Positions 26,446 through 36,020 are shown, counted from the stretch's first letter. The stretch: DNA of 64,000 nucleotides from Paenalkalicoccus suaedae (GCF_006965545.2 NZ_CP041372.2:2542001-2606000), one strand, 5' to 3'. Numbers and translations: made by a program. Notes: generated by a model not told the origin, from the sequence alone.

Positions 26446-26838
26446 ATGACTGTTCTATTATTTCGGCTATTCCTTCTAATCGCTGTTGGTATTATCGTCT
26501 TCAGCATTGGAAAGTACGTGCTTGATCCAAAGCGTAAGCTCGAGCGCGCGAAGCAGCGCGGAGACTTTTATTTATTAGATGATGTTGATCAGGTTCGTAA
26601 AAATGTGTTATTCACCGTTCACGGCGCGTTGTTTTATGGCGAAAAATTTCTTGGTCCTTCAGAAGATTCGTTTGAAGTTGTTCGCATCGCTGTTCACACA
26701 GACGATATAGACCAATTACAAGGCATGCAGGCGCAAGACTTCGTCTTCCTCGAAAAAGAGCTAACGGTGCGTTATCCGAAAGCAGAAATCGAGTGGAGAA
26801 GTCCTATAAAAGAGGTTAGAAAACGTTTAAAGACGTGA
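26446..26838 (+). CDS. ysdB: SigW-controlled sigma-w stress protein YsdB
   Basis: 130 residues from the second ATG at 26446, where the AAGGAGAG spacing is best. One N-terminal membrane segment (about 3-24), then a soluble domain with VLDPKRKLERAKQRGDFYLLDD and FVFLEKELTVRYPKAEIEWR. Function unknown; matches B. subtilis YsdB in size and neighbourhood. Plus-strand gene between divergent dut and a convergent VTT gene, with a SigW promoter upstream. Confidence 0.85.
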   Translation: MTVLLFRLFLLIAVGIIVFSIGKYVLDPKRKLERAKQRGDFYLLDDVDQVRKNVLFTVHGALFYGEKFLGPSEDSFEVVRIAVHTDDIDQLQGMQAQDFVFLEKELTVRYPKAEIEWRSPIKEVRKRLKT

Positions 26839-26848
26839 TACGTAAAAA

Positions 26849-26893
26849 GGGAAGCAAACAGATCACAACGATCTTGATTTGCTTCCCTTTTAT
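26849..26893. terminator. Bidirectional terminator between ysdB and the VTT gene
   Basis: GGGAAGCAAA/TTTGCTTCCC, 10 perfect pairs plus an inner GATC pairing, with TTTTATT on the plus side and TTTTTACG on the minus side. Its edge overlaps the last codons of the convergent VTT gene. Confidence 0.88.
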
Positions 26894-27465
26894 TGTGGAT
26901 CTACCTGATTTTTATCAGCAGGCGATCGGTTTTTCCTCCACTCTAAAAGCCCAAAAGCTGTTAAGGCAAGAGCGATTAGAACAATAGATACCTCCCACGG
27001 CACATCTGTTAAGACATGACCAAACCCTGTAAAGATAGCAGCCGGTAGTAGAATACCAACAACCGAATAATACATATAGCCTTTAAATGTCTTCGTCATC
27101 TCCATTAAATAAAGTGAGAGCAAATGAAAATGCACAAATGGCATCATTCGAAGAATCATGACTTGCCCGACAGACATTTCTCGATCCTTAAACACCTTCT
27201 GTTTTAAGCTCGCTATCTTTTCTCTAAAAGTAGGAAATTTATTCACGATGATGTAAAAAACAAAGCTCATCAAGCTAAGTCCGATAATTGAATAAAGCGT
27301 TCCATACAAAAAGCCAAAGAAATACCCGCCAGCAACACATACTAGTACGACTGGCAAAAATAATATTGGTCGAAAGAGATGCAGTAAAACAAATAGGATT
27401 GGGGCAATTACTCCTGCTTCTTCAATCACTTGCGCGATTTGATGTTGGATCATGTCGATATCCAT
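26890..27465 (-). CDS. VTT/DedA-like (TVP38/TMEM64) membrane protein
   Basis: 191 residues with five to six hydrophobic segments and the VTT core (FLPVVLVCVAGGYFFGFLYG, about 36-55; MILRMMPFVHFHLLSLYLM, about 103-121). This superfamily contains lipid scramblases and DedA flippases; the substrate here is unknown. The orthologue of B. subtilis ytxB lies in this neighbourhood near thrS. Runs 18 bases after the DUF1294 stop. Confidence 0.82.
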   Translation of the reverse strand: MDIDMIQHQIAQVIEEAGVIAPILFVLLHLFRPILFLPVVLVCVAGGYFFGFLYGTLYSIIGLSLMSFVFYIIVNKFPTFREKIASLKQKVFKDREMSVGQVMILRMMPFVHFHLLSLYLMEMTKTFKGYMYYSVVGILLPAAIFTGFGHVLTDVPWEVSIVLIALALTAFGLLEWRKNRSPADKNQVDPQ

Positions 27466-27483
27466 GTGTGAGCCCCTCCTTTA

Positions 27484-27753
27484 CTAAATAAATCCAAGAT
27501 ATATGAGCAGTGTAGCATGTGCAAGGACAAATACGGGCAATAAAAGCTTAAAGACCGGCTTTTTTGTTTTGTGTCGGATAACTTGTCCTGTTATAAGCAT
27601 GCCTAATGCACCGCCAAGAAACGCGATCGTTAGTAGGTTCTTTTCAGAGATGCGTCGCTTTTTTGCTCGTGCAGCTTGCTTGTCTCCTATAAATAATGTT
27701 GCAGCTATGATATTTATGACAAGTAAATATCCAAAGAGGATAAGTGCTTCCAT
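27484..27753 (-). CDS. ysdA: DUF1294 membrane protein
   Basis: 89 residues: a membrane segment (about 3-22), the conserved GDKQAARAKKRRISEKNLLTIAFLGGALGM and RHKTKKPVFK, and a C-terminal membrane segment. Typical DUF1294; function unknown. Same position, after rplT, as B. subtilis ysdA, but separated from rplT by 0.8 kb of repeats. Precedes the VTT gene. Confidence 0.88.
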   Translation of the reverse strand: MEALILFGYLLVINIIAATLFIGDKQAARAKKRRISEKNLLTIAFLGGALGMLITGQVIRHKTKKPVFKLLLPVFVLAHATLLIYLGFI

Positions 27754-27805
27754 GTCGTGTACCTTCTTTCATAAATTCTTTTAAGAGATTAAGATCAATG
27801 TCAAG

Positions 27806-27972
27806 TGCAGGCACCTTCGGCGCCCCTCTGCGTCGGGCGCTTCATACCTGTGTGGCTTGGCGGGCTTTTTGATAGGCCGAACCAGCAGCCGTTCAAAAGG
27901 ATTTTCGCTGCGCGATAGAGCTACACGGGTATCTCGCACCCGCCGCTCCGGGTTGCCTACGGTTACGGAGAA
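27806..27972 (+). repeat. Repeat family B, copy B3 (start of a composite element)
   Basis: Plus-strand sense. Stem ATACCTGTGTGGCT with AGCTACACGGGTAT is intact; the middle hairpin is eroded (TGATAGGCCG against CAGCCGTTCA). Flanked by GGCACCTTCGGCGCC at 5' and TACGGTTACGG at 3', as in B4-B6. Followed by an AT-rich spacer and then A4, giving the order B-spacer-A. Confidence 0.8.
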
Positions 27973-28242
27973 TAAAACTAATTGACTTTCTATTTCTAAG
28001 TAAACACTAGACGAAGGATCGTTACCAAACTATCTATTTCCTGTTTCATTTAGAATAATGCATGGTGCGTAAATCTTGTACTTACTCTAGCAGAGTACCT
28101 GTCTATTTCAAAAGAAGTAGTGCGTATTCTTTAAGAAGTAAGTCGAAAAAGAAGAAGAGTAAATTAACAAAAGAAAAAGCCTACTATTATTTCAACCAAC
28201 TATAACTAATTGAACTCACTACTCCATAAAGATGCTCAAGAG

Positions 28243-28490
28243 CAGGCAGACTCGGAGGACATTCGGAGACAATCCATAGGGGAAAGAGGTTTTTGAGATC
28301 CCACAGGAGGCGTTTAGAGTGAGACGATAGTCGAACTCTGCCGACGAGGAAGCTCAAAGACCGGCCCTATGGATGTCGTAGAGTGTCCGCAGAGCTGACT
28401 GCTCTAATCTCTTTTAACTCAACGAACAGAACGTAACTAGTTAGCACTTAATCAATAAAAGCTCGAAGAGCTTAGAATACTAGTTAGCAC
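28243..28490 (+). repeat. Repeat family A, copy A4 (end of a composite element)
   Basis: Plus-strand sense. GGACA (28259) pairs with TGTCC (28386-28390) and GACA-A-TCCATAGGG with CCCTATGGATGTC. Inner stem GGTTTTTGAG/CTCAAAGACC has one G-U; apical stem AGAGT/ACTCT caps GAC-gata-GTC. Followed by hairpin unit AGCTC-GAA-GAGCT between two CTAGTTAGCACTT tracts. Confidence 0.85.
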
Positions 28491-28510
28491 TTGGTTCACT
28501 TATCCACAAC

Positions 28511-28559
28511 AAAAAAAGGAGAATCCCTTTGCGCTAACGCTCGAGGAGACTCCTTTCTA
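28511..28559 (-). terminator. Terminator of infC-rpmI-rplT
   Basis: AAAGGAG...CTCCTTT outer stem with an inner GAGCGTTAGCGC pairing, followed by TTTTTTTG on the minus strand. Confidence 0.85.
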
Positions 28560-28564
28560 ACTTA

Positions 28565-28921
28565 TTACTTTAGGTTTTCTTTAGCTTTAGCAGCTAAGTC
28601 TGCGAATGCTTTTTCGTCATTAACAGCAAGATCAGCAAGCATCTTACGGTTCATGTCGATTCCAGCAGTCTTTAGACCGTGCATAAAACGGTTGTAAGAA
28701 AGACCGTTAATACGAGCTGCCGCGTTAATACGCGTGATCCATAGCTTACGGAAGTCGCGCTTCTTTTGGCGACGATCGCGGTAAGCGTATAGGAAGGACT
28801 TCATTACCTGTCCTTGTGCAGTTTTAAATAAACGGTGCTTCGAACCTACATACCCTTTAGCAAGTTTTAAAATCTTTTTACGACGACGACGTGTTACATA
28901 TCCGCCTTTTACTCGAGCCAT
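28565..28921 (-). CDS. rplT: 50S ribosomal protein L20
   Basis: 118 residues, full length, with the L20 signature ([38 protein letters not shown]). It helps assemble 23S rRNA and represses its own operon by binding the infC leader in Bacillus. Third gene of infC-rpmI-rplT. Confidence 0.98.
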   Translation of the reverse strand: MARVKGGYVTRRRRKKILKLAKGYVGSKHRLFKTAQGQVMKSFLYAYRDRRQKKRDFRKLWITRINAAARINGLSYNRFMHGLKTAGIDMNRKMLADLAVNDEKAFADLAAKAKENLK

Positions 28922-28984
28922 CGTAATCCCTCCTCATAAATGAATTTTTTTGGTGTTCTATTGAGATGCCTAACTCTTAGGCAA

Positions 28985-29173
28985 TTAGATCATTTGACCG
29001 ATGCGCTTTTGGTCACCTTTAGAAACGATACCAGACTTGCGAAGCTTGCGCTTTTGCTTCTGGCTCTTGTTAGCAGCAAGGTGGCTAGTATACGCCTTCG
29101 CGCGCTTTAGCTTACCAGTACCTGTCTTTTTGAAACGTTTTGCAGCACCTCTGTGCGTTTTCATTTTTGGCAT
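28985..29173 (-). CDS. rpmI: 50S ribosomal protein L35
   Basis: 62 residues from the ATG at 29173 (AGGAGG upstream): [20 protein letters not shown] on. Slightly shorter at the C-terminus than the B. subtilis 66-residue protein, ending RIGQMI. Between infC and rplT. Confidence 0.97.
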   Translation of the reverse strand: MPKMKTHRGAAKRFKKTGTGKLKRAKAYTSHLAANKSQKQKRKLRKSGIVSKGDQKRIGQMI

Positions 29174-29268
29174 GTCCAAGATCCTCCTGTCCAATAATTT
29201 GTTGTCGTTGTTGTTGGTGTTATATAAAAAGATCTATACAACCATGTAGAGGAAGCTACATGATGTTT

Positions 29269-29784
29269 TTACTTTTCTTCCACAGGTGCGAGCACGAGGA
29301 ACATGCTACGACCTTCCATCTTTGGCTTTGCTTCAATCGTTGAAATATCTTCACACTCTTTTGCAAGCTTCATTAGAACGTCACGTCCTAATTCAGAGTG
29401 TGTAATTGCACGACCACGGAAACGGATTGCTGCTTTTACCTTATCGCCTTTAGATAAGAATTTGCGAGCATTCTTTAGCTTCGTGTTAAAGTCGTGATCA
29501 TCAATATTTGGGCTTAATCGTACTTCCTTAATATTGATTACCTTCTGATTTTTACGAGCTTCTTTTTCTTTCTTTTGTTGCTCGTAGCGGAACTTCCCGT
29601 AGTCCATAATGCGACATACAGGTGGTTTCGCGTTAGGTGCTACCATAACTAAATCAAGCTCTGCGTTACGAGCCATCTCTAGTGCTTCCTGCTTCGACTT
29701 CACGCCGATTTGATCGCCGTTAGCACCAATTAGACGCACTTCGCGAGCACGAATGTTTTCGTTAACAAACATATCCTTACTAAT
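29269..29784 (-). CDS. infC: Translation initiation factor IF-3
   Basis: 171 residues if started at the ATT at 29784, with GGAGGTGG 6 bases before it. The first in-frame ATG (29772) has no suitable ribosome site and would drop the residues ISKD. Use of a rare ATT is the hallmark of infC, letting IF-3 limit its own synthesis. N-domain to about 80 ([20 protein letters not shown]), then the linker and C-domain ([19 protein letters not shown]). Confidence 0.96.
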   Translation of the reverse strand: MSKDMFVNENIRAREVRLIGANGDQIGVKSKQEALEMARNAELDLVMVAPNAKPPVCRIMDYGKFRYEQQKKEKEARKNQKVINIKEVRLSPNIDDHDFNTKLKNARKFLSKGDKVKAAIRFRGRAITHSELGRDVLMKLAKECEDISTIEAKPKMEGRSMFLVLAPVEEK

Positions 29785-30000
29785 ATTGAGCCACCTCCAT
29801 GAAATTGCGGATCAAAGCAAGACTTTCCGCTGCTATCATACTCATAAAAATAAGTTTGTAGCACACAAAAAAAGTGCGGGAGAATAATCGCCCACACTTC
29901 TACGTTTAAATCGTAATAAAGACATAGTAACCTGACAGCCTTTGCCGACTAGGTGAGAAGCGGGCGCTTCTTCTTGCTTTGCTTTCCGTATTATGTTCAC
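29785..30000 (-). ncRNA. L20-type autoregulatory leader of infC-rpmI-rplT
   Basis: About 215 bases of untranslated RNA between the promoter and the infC ATT. It contains a hairpin GTGTGGG/CCCGCAC followed by TTTTTTTG (29866-29902) that terminates before infC, and an upstream GC-rich AAGAAGCGCCCGCTTCTC hairpin (about 29957-29974). In Bacillus, L20 binding to this leader promotes termination; the arrangement here is the same, and the assignment follows from context. Confidence 0.8.
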
Positions 30001-30006
30001 TCAAGT

Positions 30007-30035
30007 AATATACCATAGCTAAAAACTGGTGTCAA
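30007..30035 (-). promoter_or_regulatory. SigA promoter of the infC operon
   Basis: TTGACA (30030-30035), 17-base spacer, TATATT (30007-30012) on the minus strand, nearly consensus. It begins 9 bases after the stop of the GGDEF-EAL gene. Confidence 0.88.
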
Positions 30036-30043
30036 ACCCTTTT

Positions 30044-32200
30044 CTAAAACTTTACCTTCTCTCTATCAAGATACATCATTAGTTCTTGATATGGAATAGG
30101 CTTTGAGAAGTGATAGCCTTGTAAATAAGAGCAGCCACTCTCTTTTAAATATTGGCTACTTGCCTCTGTTTCTACACCTTCTGCAACAGTTGTTATTCCT
30201 AGCTTCTCTCCTAATTGGAGCGTTGCTGCGACGATTGCTTTATCAGCATTTTCTCGTGGCAAATCTCGAATAAAGGACTGATCAATTTTTAACGAGTCCA
30301 CTTTAAAATGCTTTAAATAGCTTAGTGACGAATAGCCTGTGCCGAAATCATCAATCGCAATCGTAAACCCTAATGCACGAAGCATATCGATCTTTGCAAC
30401 AGACTCAGCCGTATTTTCCATTAGAGCATTCTCGGTAATCTCAAGCTGAATATTGGAAGGGTCTACGCCCTCTGTCCGCACAATTGTACGAATGATATCA
30501 ACGAAGTCCGGTTGCTTCATTTGCTCGGTAGAGATATTAATTGCAACGGTTAACGTGAGCCCTTCAAGCCTCATCGCATAAAGATCTTGGCAAGCCTTGC
30601 GCACGATCCACTCTCCGAGTGGGATGATGAGCCCTGTACGCTCTGCAACCGGAATAAATTCCGCTGGAGAGATGAGCCCCTTTTTAGGGTGAAACCATCT
30701 AACGAGCGCCTCCACACCGATTGTTTCTTTCGTATCTGCGCGCTTTACTGGCTGATAATGTAAAGCAAATTGATTGCCTGCTTTAAGCGCTTGACGAATG
30801 TCATTCTCTATTTGGACAGAAACAAGGAATTCGCCTCTCATTCTGTCTTCGAAGAATCGGTACGTTTGGCCACCCGCATGCTTGGCACTGTAGAGAGCCA
30901 TATCTGCATTCTTCATGAGATCTTCAGATTGTACATAATTACTCGTAGCCTCTGCCACTCCTATACTTGCGAGCTGATGAAAACCATCCTCTAAATGAGG
31001 GAAGGGCTCGTCGAAGGATTCTAAGACGACATCGAGTAAGTCCATCAACGTCTCTTCCGAGTAGCCCACTAAAGAAATAGCGAACTCGTCTCCGCCGAGA
31101 TGGTAAAGGCGATGCTCGTCAGCAAAGTCCTGTAATGGAATAGCTTGAAGTCGCTCTGCGATCATCATAATGAATTGATCGCCAATAGAGTGGCCAAACA
31201 TATCATTAATATGCTTAAAATGATCGAGATCAATGAGGAGAAGTGCCATTTTGTGCTGCTTTTCCTTTGCCTCTTCTAAATCGTATAAAAGTTGTTCCTC
31301 TAGAAGTCGCCTGTTAGGAAGTCCTGTCAGCGTATCTTGAAAAGCAATACTCTTCGCTGTTAGCTCCGCCTTCTTCATCTCTGTCACATCACTAACAGAG
31401 ACAACCACTTCGGTAATTTGCCCTCTTTTATAGATCGGCGATAAGCTAGCGTGTAAGTAGTAATTGCTTTTTTCGAACTCAAAATGAACGGTTTGACCGT
31501 GAAATGCTTTTTGAAACTGGCGGTCAATATAAGGATAATCTTCTTCCGCGCCTAACAGGTCTCTTACATCTAGCGTGTCTAAATCAAGCTGCTTCAACTT
31601 TAACGCTTCAGCAAGCTTTCCTTCTAATAGCTTCACTTTATATGTATGATTCGTTTGCACAACGCGTAAAACAAAATTTTGTAAGTGTTTAATCACAGAC
31701 GCAAAATCCTTTTCAAGCTCGACGCGGTGCTGCACTTCTGCAAGTCTACCTTCTGTTATATCTGTTTGTATCGTCAAATATACAGCTGTTTCGCCGTTCT
31801 CACTTAAAATAGGGAATACGCGAGCAAGCACCCAGTAGTTATCGCCAGACTTCGTTTGGTTTTTGAGCTCTCCGTGCCAATACTCGTTGTTTTTTAAATG
31901 ATTGCACAGATCTTTATAAAGCGCGGGGTCATACTTATCTGATTTTAGAATCGTATAGCTTTCTCCAACGAGCTCCTTATTTGCATAGCCACTGACCTTG
32001 CAAAACGTCTCGTTTGCGTGGAGGATCTCTCCTTGATTAGAAAAGATAGCAATCATATTGGAGGAATCAACTGCATCCCAAATTCCTTCCAAGGTGAATA
32101 AATGTTCGTTTAGGCTTTCTGAAATAACGCCATAATCTTTCTCAAGCTGGAATCGAAATGTTTCGATCCAATCACCCACCACATTTGTTGACCGCCACAT
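30044..32200 (-). CDS. PAS-PAS-GGDEF-EAL protein (cyclic-di-GMP turnover)
   Basis: 718 residues, no membrane segment. PAS with PAC (about 40-150; GYANKELVGESYTIL, YLTIQTDITEG), a second PAS-like region (about 205-285), GGDEF (about 300-455) with an intact GGDEF active site, and EAL (about 470-710) with EALVRW, NISTEQM, ITENALMEN, DDFGTGYSSL, KIDQSFI and EGVET. Both halves keep their catalytic residues, so it could make and break c-di-GMP under PAS control. It is inserted between thrS and infC, adjacent genes in B. subtilis. The ribosome site is weak and rather distant. Confidence 0.92.
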   Translation of the reverse strand: MWRSTNVVGDWIETFRFQLEKDYGVISESLNEHLFTLEGIWDAVDSSNMIAIFSNQGEILHANETFCKVSGYANKELVGESYTILKSDKYDPALYKDLCNHLKNNEYWHGELKNQTKSGDNYWVLARVFPILSENGETAVYLTIQTDITEGRLAEVQHRVELEKDFASVIKHLQNFVLRVVQTNHTYKVKLLEGKLAEALKLKQLDLDTLDVRDLLGAEEDYPYIDRQFQKAFHGQTVHFEFEKSNYYLHASLSPIYKRGQITEVVVSVSDVTEMKKAELTAKSIAFQDTLTGLPNRRLLEEQLLYDLEEAKEKQHKMALLLIDLDHFKHINDMFGHSIGDQFIMMIAERLQAIPLQDFADEHRLYHLGGDEFAISLVGYSEETLMDLLDVVLESFDEPFPHLEDGFHQLASIGVAEATSNYVQSEDLMKNADMALYSAKHAGGQTYRFFEDRMRGEFLVSVQIENDIRQALKAGNQFALHYQPVKRADTKETIGVEALVRWFHPKKGLISPAEFIPVAERTGLIIPLGEWIVRKACQDLYAMRLEGLTLTVAINISTEQMKQPDFVDIIRTIVRTEGVDPSNIQLEITENALMENTAESVAKIDMLRALGFTIAIDDFGTGYSSLSYLKHFKVDSLKIDQSFIRDLPRENADKAIVAATLQLGEKLGITTVAEGVETEASSQYLKESGCSYLQGYHFSKPIPYQELMMYLDREKVKF

Positions 32201-32330
32201 AGCTCATCGTCACATCCTCTATCATATACCAGTTATTACTACCATTATACGCTTTAATACCTATAACAACAATTGCTATTTCCCATAACATCCACCTTAT
32301 TTGTCCATATATATACCTTTATAACTATAA

Positions 32331-32366
32331 TAAAAGGACCCTCTCTAAAAATATAGAGAGAAGTCC
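32331..32366 (-). terminator. Terminator of thrS
   Basis: GGACTTCTCTCTAT/ATAGAGAGGGTCC-type hairpin followed by TTTTATT on the minus strand. Confidence 0.85.
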
Positions 32367-32374
32367 CAATAGAT

Positions 32375-34318
32375 CTACTTCTGTTTTTGTGCAATTACGT
32401 GTTGAATATGCTCAACAAACTCATCTAACGATTGTTCTTCTGTTTGTTGTTGTCCGTAACGTCTTACGTTTACACCATTGCTCTCAATTTCTTTATCCCC
32501 TAAAACGAGGAGATAAGGAATCTTTTGCATTTGAGCCTCACGGATTTTATAGCCAAGCTTCTCGTCACGTACGTCCACGTTGACACGTACTCCTGCTTGC
32601 TTGAGCTTGTCCTCCACTTTTCTCACATAATCCATGTGCACGTCACTAACAGGAATAGCCTGCACTTGAACCGGAGCAAGCCACGTTGGGAATGCACCTT
32701 TGTATTCTTCTAGAAGGAAGGCAATAAAGCGTTCCATCGTCGATACGACGCCGCGGTGAATAACAACTGGGCGATGATCCTTGCCGTCTTCCCCTGTGTA
32801 CGCTAAGTCAAATCGATTTGGAAGGTGGAAGTCGAGCTGAACTGTAGAGAGAGTCTCGTCCTTACCAAGAGCTGTCTTTACCTGCACATCTAGCTTCGGA
32901 CCGTAAAAGGCCGCTTCGCCTTCTGCTTCTACGTACTCAACACCCATTTCATCGACTGCTTGTTTAAGCATGCCTTGCGCCTTTTCCCACATCTCATCGT
33001 TATCGACGTACTTCTCTTTATTCTCTTTATCACGGTAGGATAAGCGGAAGTAGTAGTCATCGATGCCAAAGTCCTTGTAAACAGCCTGAATGAGCTCTAC
33101 CACTCGAATGAATTCCTCTTTAAGCTGATCTGGGCGACAGAAAATATGGGCGTCGTTAAGCGTCATCGCGCGAACGCGCTGAAGACCAGCAAGTGCTCCA
33201 CTCATCTCGTGGCGGTGCATCGTGCCAAGCTCGGCAATACGAACAGGCAGGTTACGGTAGCTGTACTTTTGATTTTTATAGACCATCATATGGTGCGGAC
33301 AGTTCATTGGACGAAGCACGAGATCCTCGTTATCCATCTCAAGTACTGGGAACATGTCGTCTTTGTAGTGATCCCAGTGTCCAGATGTCTTATATAAATC
33401 CACGCTACCTAAAACTGGCGTATACACGTGATCGTAACCAAGACGTTCCTCAATGTCCACAATGTATCGCTCTACTGTACGTCTTACTGTCGCACCCTTT
33501 GGTAGCCATAGCGGTAAGCCTTGACCCACCTTTTGATTTAACGCGAAGATTCCGAGTTCCTTCCCGAGCTTACGGTGATCGCGCTCTTTACGCTCCTCTA
33601 AAATACGAAGGTGCTCGTCTAGCTCCGACTGCTTTTGGAAAGCTGTGCCGTAAATACGCTGAAGCATTTTGTTATTACTATCTCCACGCCAGTAGGCGCC
33701 ATTGATCGCCATAAGCTTGAATTTCTTCAGCTTGCTTGTCGATGGCACGTGAACGCCACGGCAAAGATCAAAGAATTCTCCTTGCTCATAAATCGTAAGC
33801 GTCTCTCCTTCAGGAATATCTTGCAGAAGCTCAAGCTTTAGCTCATCTCCAAGCTCCTCATAGCGCTTGATCGCTTCTTCGCGAGTAACCTCGACGCGCT
33901 TAATTTCTAAATTCTCATCTATAATACGCTTCATTTCTTTTTCGATCTTTGGAAGGTCTTCGGTCGTTAAATTAACGTCAATATCAATATCATAATAGAA
34001 GCCCTCTTCAATGACTGGACCAATTCCGAGCTTTACCTCATGATCAGAATAAATACGTTTAATTGCTTGCGCTAACAAGTGAGCCGTACTGTGACGTAAT
34101 ACATCGATACCTTCTTTTGTATCGTATGTTAAGATCTCAATTGCAGCGTCTTCTTGGATCGGAGTTCTAAGATCGATTGGCTCTCCGTTTACTTTACCTG
34201 CTAATGCACTTTTCTTTAGACCTGAAGAAATAGATCCTGCTACTTCCTCCATTGTAACCCCAGCGGCAAACTCTTTTTTTGCACCATCTGGGAACGTAAG
34301 TACTACTTGCTCTGCCAT
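32375..34318 (-). CDS. thrS: Threonyl-tRNA synthetase
   Basis: 647 residues, the class IIa ThrRS layout: TGS domain (1-62), editing domain with [10 protein letters not shown] (about 76-85) and the Cys/His DLCRGVHV site, catalytic core with [10 protein letters not shown] (zinc Cys, about 337), motif 2 [13 protein letters not shown] and motif 3 [13 protein letters not shown], then the anticodon-binding domain. Charges tRNA-Thr. Controlled by the T-box leader upstream. Confidence 0.97.
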   Translation of the reverse strand: MAEQVVLTFPDGAKKEFAAGVTMEEVAGSISSGLKKSALAGKVNGEPIDLRTPIQEDAAIEILTYDTKEGIDVLRHSTAHLLAQAIKRIYSDHEVKLGIGPVIEEGFYYDIDIDVNLTTEDLPKIEKEMKRIIDENLEIKRVEVTREEAIKRYEELGDELKLELLQDIPEGETLTIYEQGEFFDLCRGVHVPSTSKLKKFKLMAINGAYWRGDSNNKMLQRIYGTAFQKQSELDEHLRILEERKERDHRKLGKELGIFALNQKVGQGLPLWLPKGATVRRTVERYIVDIEERLGYDHVYTPVLGSVDLYKTSGHWDHYKDDMFPVLEMDNEDLVLRPMNCPHHMMVYKNQKYSYRNLPVRIAELGTMHRHEMSGALAGLQRVRAMTLNDAHIFCRPDQLKEEFIRVVELIQAVYKDFGIDDYYFRLSYRDKENKEKYVDNDEMWEKAQGMLKQAVDEMGVEYVEAEGEAAFYGPKLDVQVKTALGKDETLSTVQLDFHLPNRFDLAYTGEDGKDHRPVVIHRGVVSTMERFIAFLLEEYKGAFPTWLAPVQVQAIPVSDVHMDYVRKVEDKLKQAGVRVNVDVRDEKLGYKIREAQMQKIPYLLVLGDKEIESNGVNVRRYGQQQTEEQSLDEFVEHIQHVIAQKQK

Positions 34319-34369
34319 CGTAACACTCCTTCATTTATATGTTTCACAAAGAGGGGAGAGGTTTTTTAG

Positions 34370-34636
34370 GCAAACAAAAAACACTCCTCCCTCTATAGAA
34401 AGGGACGAGTGTGAAATCGTGGTTCCACCCTTATTCCAGACAACCTGTCTGCTTCGTTCATCTCTGTATCGTAGAGGCACGTCCATTCATACTAATCGTA
34501 GGACTTTCCGAATGAATGCTACGAGGTGGTATTTGATGTCCTGTACAGAGGAGACTCTCAGCGACCATCTCCCTCTCTTTGCTGTCAATTGACGTCAAAC
34601 ATGTCCTCATCTATGCATGTGCAATATATGCTTATA
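34370..34636 (-). ncRNA. T-box leader of thrS
   Basis: On the minus strand AGGGTGGAACCACG (about 34417-34430) is the T-box. It is followed by a terminator with stem ACACTCGTCCCT/AGGGAGGAGTGT and T6. A specifier candidate ACC lies in AAATACCACCTC (about 34521-34532), and GGGAGATGGTCGCTGAGAG is the usual stem I region. Confidence 0.92.
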
Positions 34637-34642
34637 GAGCGT

Positions 34643-34671
34643 ATTATAAGCATGCTGCTCGAATAAATCAA
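34643..34671 (-). promoter_or_regulatory. SigA promoter of thrS
   Basis: TTGATT (34666-34671), 17-base spacer, TATAAT (34643-34648) on the minus strand. Its -35 overlaps the last codons of ytxC. Confidence 0.75.
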
Positions 34672-35477
34672 GTCCAACTTTTAGTCGACGTCTTTAATCT
34701 CTCTTCAAAAATTAGCTGTAAGGTATGGTACAAGGAATCATCACACGTCTTGTCCACAATAACCTCAAGTGGGGCCATGCCAACAAGTGGTGTAATGACG
34801 CGCTGATTAATCGGTAACTCCTTGTCCGAGATAGGAATCGCCCTCGACCATAAATAAATATCCCTCAAAGGTACTTTATGCATCGACTTGTTGTAAAACG
34901 TTACCGTCTCTCCTACTTCCACATGCACCGTCGCAACCTTCGGCTCAGTCTCTTTAATATAACACCGATACGTATTCACCATCTGCTGATAGTCCATCTC
35001 CAAATGATGCTCGTCAATCGCCTCTTCAATGACATAAATGAGCCTTTCTTTTACCTCTTTTAGTCGAAACAAGAGGAATGCCTCTAGCCCAATACGTTGT
35101 CCATTCTTGACAAAGGGCGTCAGGGCATGGTTCACAATACGTTGCCAATCTAAGATCGTTAAGGAGGAAGCTTTTGTTGAGACAATATCAGTGGAGTAAA
35201 AAAAACGTTTAATAATGGCAATAATCGACGCACGTTCAGGGTCATGGTGAATGTGATAAAGCTCCTTTAACATGGTTTCGCATAGCTCAGGAAAATAGCT
35301 CGCAATCGTTGTATTCATTAGTAAGGTAGTCAGACGATTTTTATCCTCTTGACTGCGGCAGTTCGTTTCATCAATACATACACAATCCTCATTTATTTCA
35401 TAGGGCACGCCACTGTTATGGAGCAATTGTTTAAAATAACGGCGTGTCGATACGCTCTCTATCATGATCTCAAGCAA
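34668..35477 (-). CDS. ytxC: YtxC family protein
   Basis: About 269 residues from a TTG at 35477 with GGGGGG 7 bases upstream; the open frame begins 47 codons earlier, but that part looks non-coding and lacks a ribosome site. It matches the B. subtilis YtxC family in length, in helix-rich character (for example LKEVKERLIYVIEEAIDEHHLEMDYQ) and in position between dnaI and thrS. The family is thought to be sporulation-associated; biochemical function unknown. Confidence 0.8.
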   Translation of the reverse strand: MLEIMIESVSTRRYFKQLLHNSGVPYEINEDCVCIDETNCRSQEDKNRLTTLLMNTTIASYFPELCETMLKELYHIHHDPERASIIAIIKRFFYSTDIVSTKASSLTILDWQRIVNHALTPFVKNGQRIGLEAFLLFRLKEVKERLIYVIEEAIDEHHLEMDYQQMVNTYRCYIKETEPKVATVHVEVGETVTFYNKSMHKVPLRDIYLWSRAIPISDKELPINQRVITPLVGMAPLEVIVDKTCDDSLYHTLQLIFEERLKTSTKSWT

Positions 35478-35624
35478 AGACACTCCCCCCAGATACGTAA
35501 ACAAGAAATTAGGCAATTGTCCCTCTCTTGCTGACGTCGATTGCAAAGCTCTTTTGGTAAGTAGTACATGTATATGGGTGGAGGTACGGTGTATGAGTGT
35601 TTTTTTCGTTTCGTTCAAGTTCTT

Positions 35625-35830
35625 CAGCTCTTCGAGCTAGGATGATATAGAGCTAACTAGTCAAAGGCAAGTTCTTCAGCTCTTCGAGCTTTAGTTGATC
35701 AAGTGCTAACTAGTAACTTCTAAGTTCCCAGCTCTTCGAGCTGAATTGATGAAGGGCCAAACAGTTACTTCTAAGCCCCTCAGCTCTTTGAGCTGAATCG
35801 ATGAAGAGCCAAACAGTTACTTACAGGTTT
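35625..35830 (-). repeat. Four tandem 52-bp hairpin units (part of A5)
   Basis: The palindrome AGCTCTTCGAGCT starts at 35626, 35678, 35730 and 35782 (last copy TTTG), exactly 52 bp apart. Each is followed by a variable spacer and CTAACTAGT or CCAAACAGT. The same unit occurs singly or in two or three copies beside the other family A cores. Confidence 0.9.
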
Positions 35831-35849
35831 AATTGTTTAGGAGAGTAAG

Positions 35850-36020
35850 AGCAGTCAGCTCTGCGGACACTCTACGACATCCATAGGGCCGGTCGTTGAG
35901 CTTCCTCGTCGGCAGGAGTCGACTGTCGTCTCCTCCTTGACGCCTACTGCGGGATCTCAACGACCTCTTTTCCCTATGGATTGTCTCCGAATGTCCTCCG
36001 AGTCTGCCTGCTCTTGTGCT
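35850..36020 (-). repeat. Repeat family A, copy A5 core
   Basis: Minus-strand sense. The inner stem is GGTCGTTGAG/CTCAACGACC where other copies have GGTCTTTGAG/CTCAAAGACC, a compensated change. Apical stem AGGAG/CTCCT over GAC-gaca-GTC. It is preceded in the same sense by a 21-bp-phased stretch and B4. Confidence 0.85.

Noticed and set aside
28243-28490. Family A elements as CRISPR arrays or insertion sequences
   Set aside because: Not CRISPR: the hairpin units have no constant repeats with unique spacers of fixed size and no cas genes are near. No transposase ORF or clear target-site duplication was seen, so an autonomous IS is not supported; a non-autonomous element remains possible.
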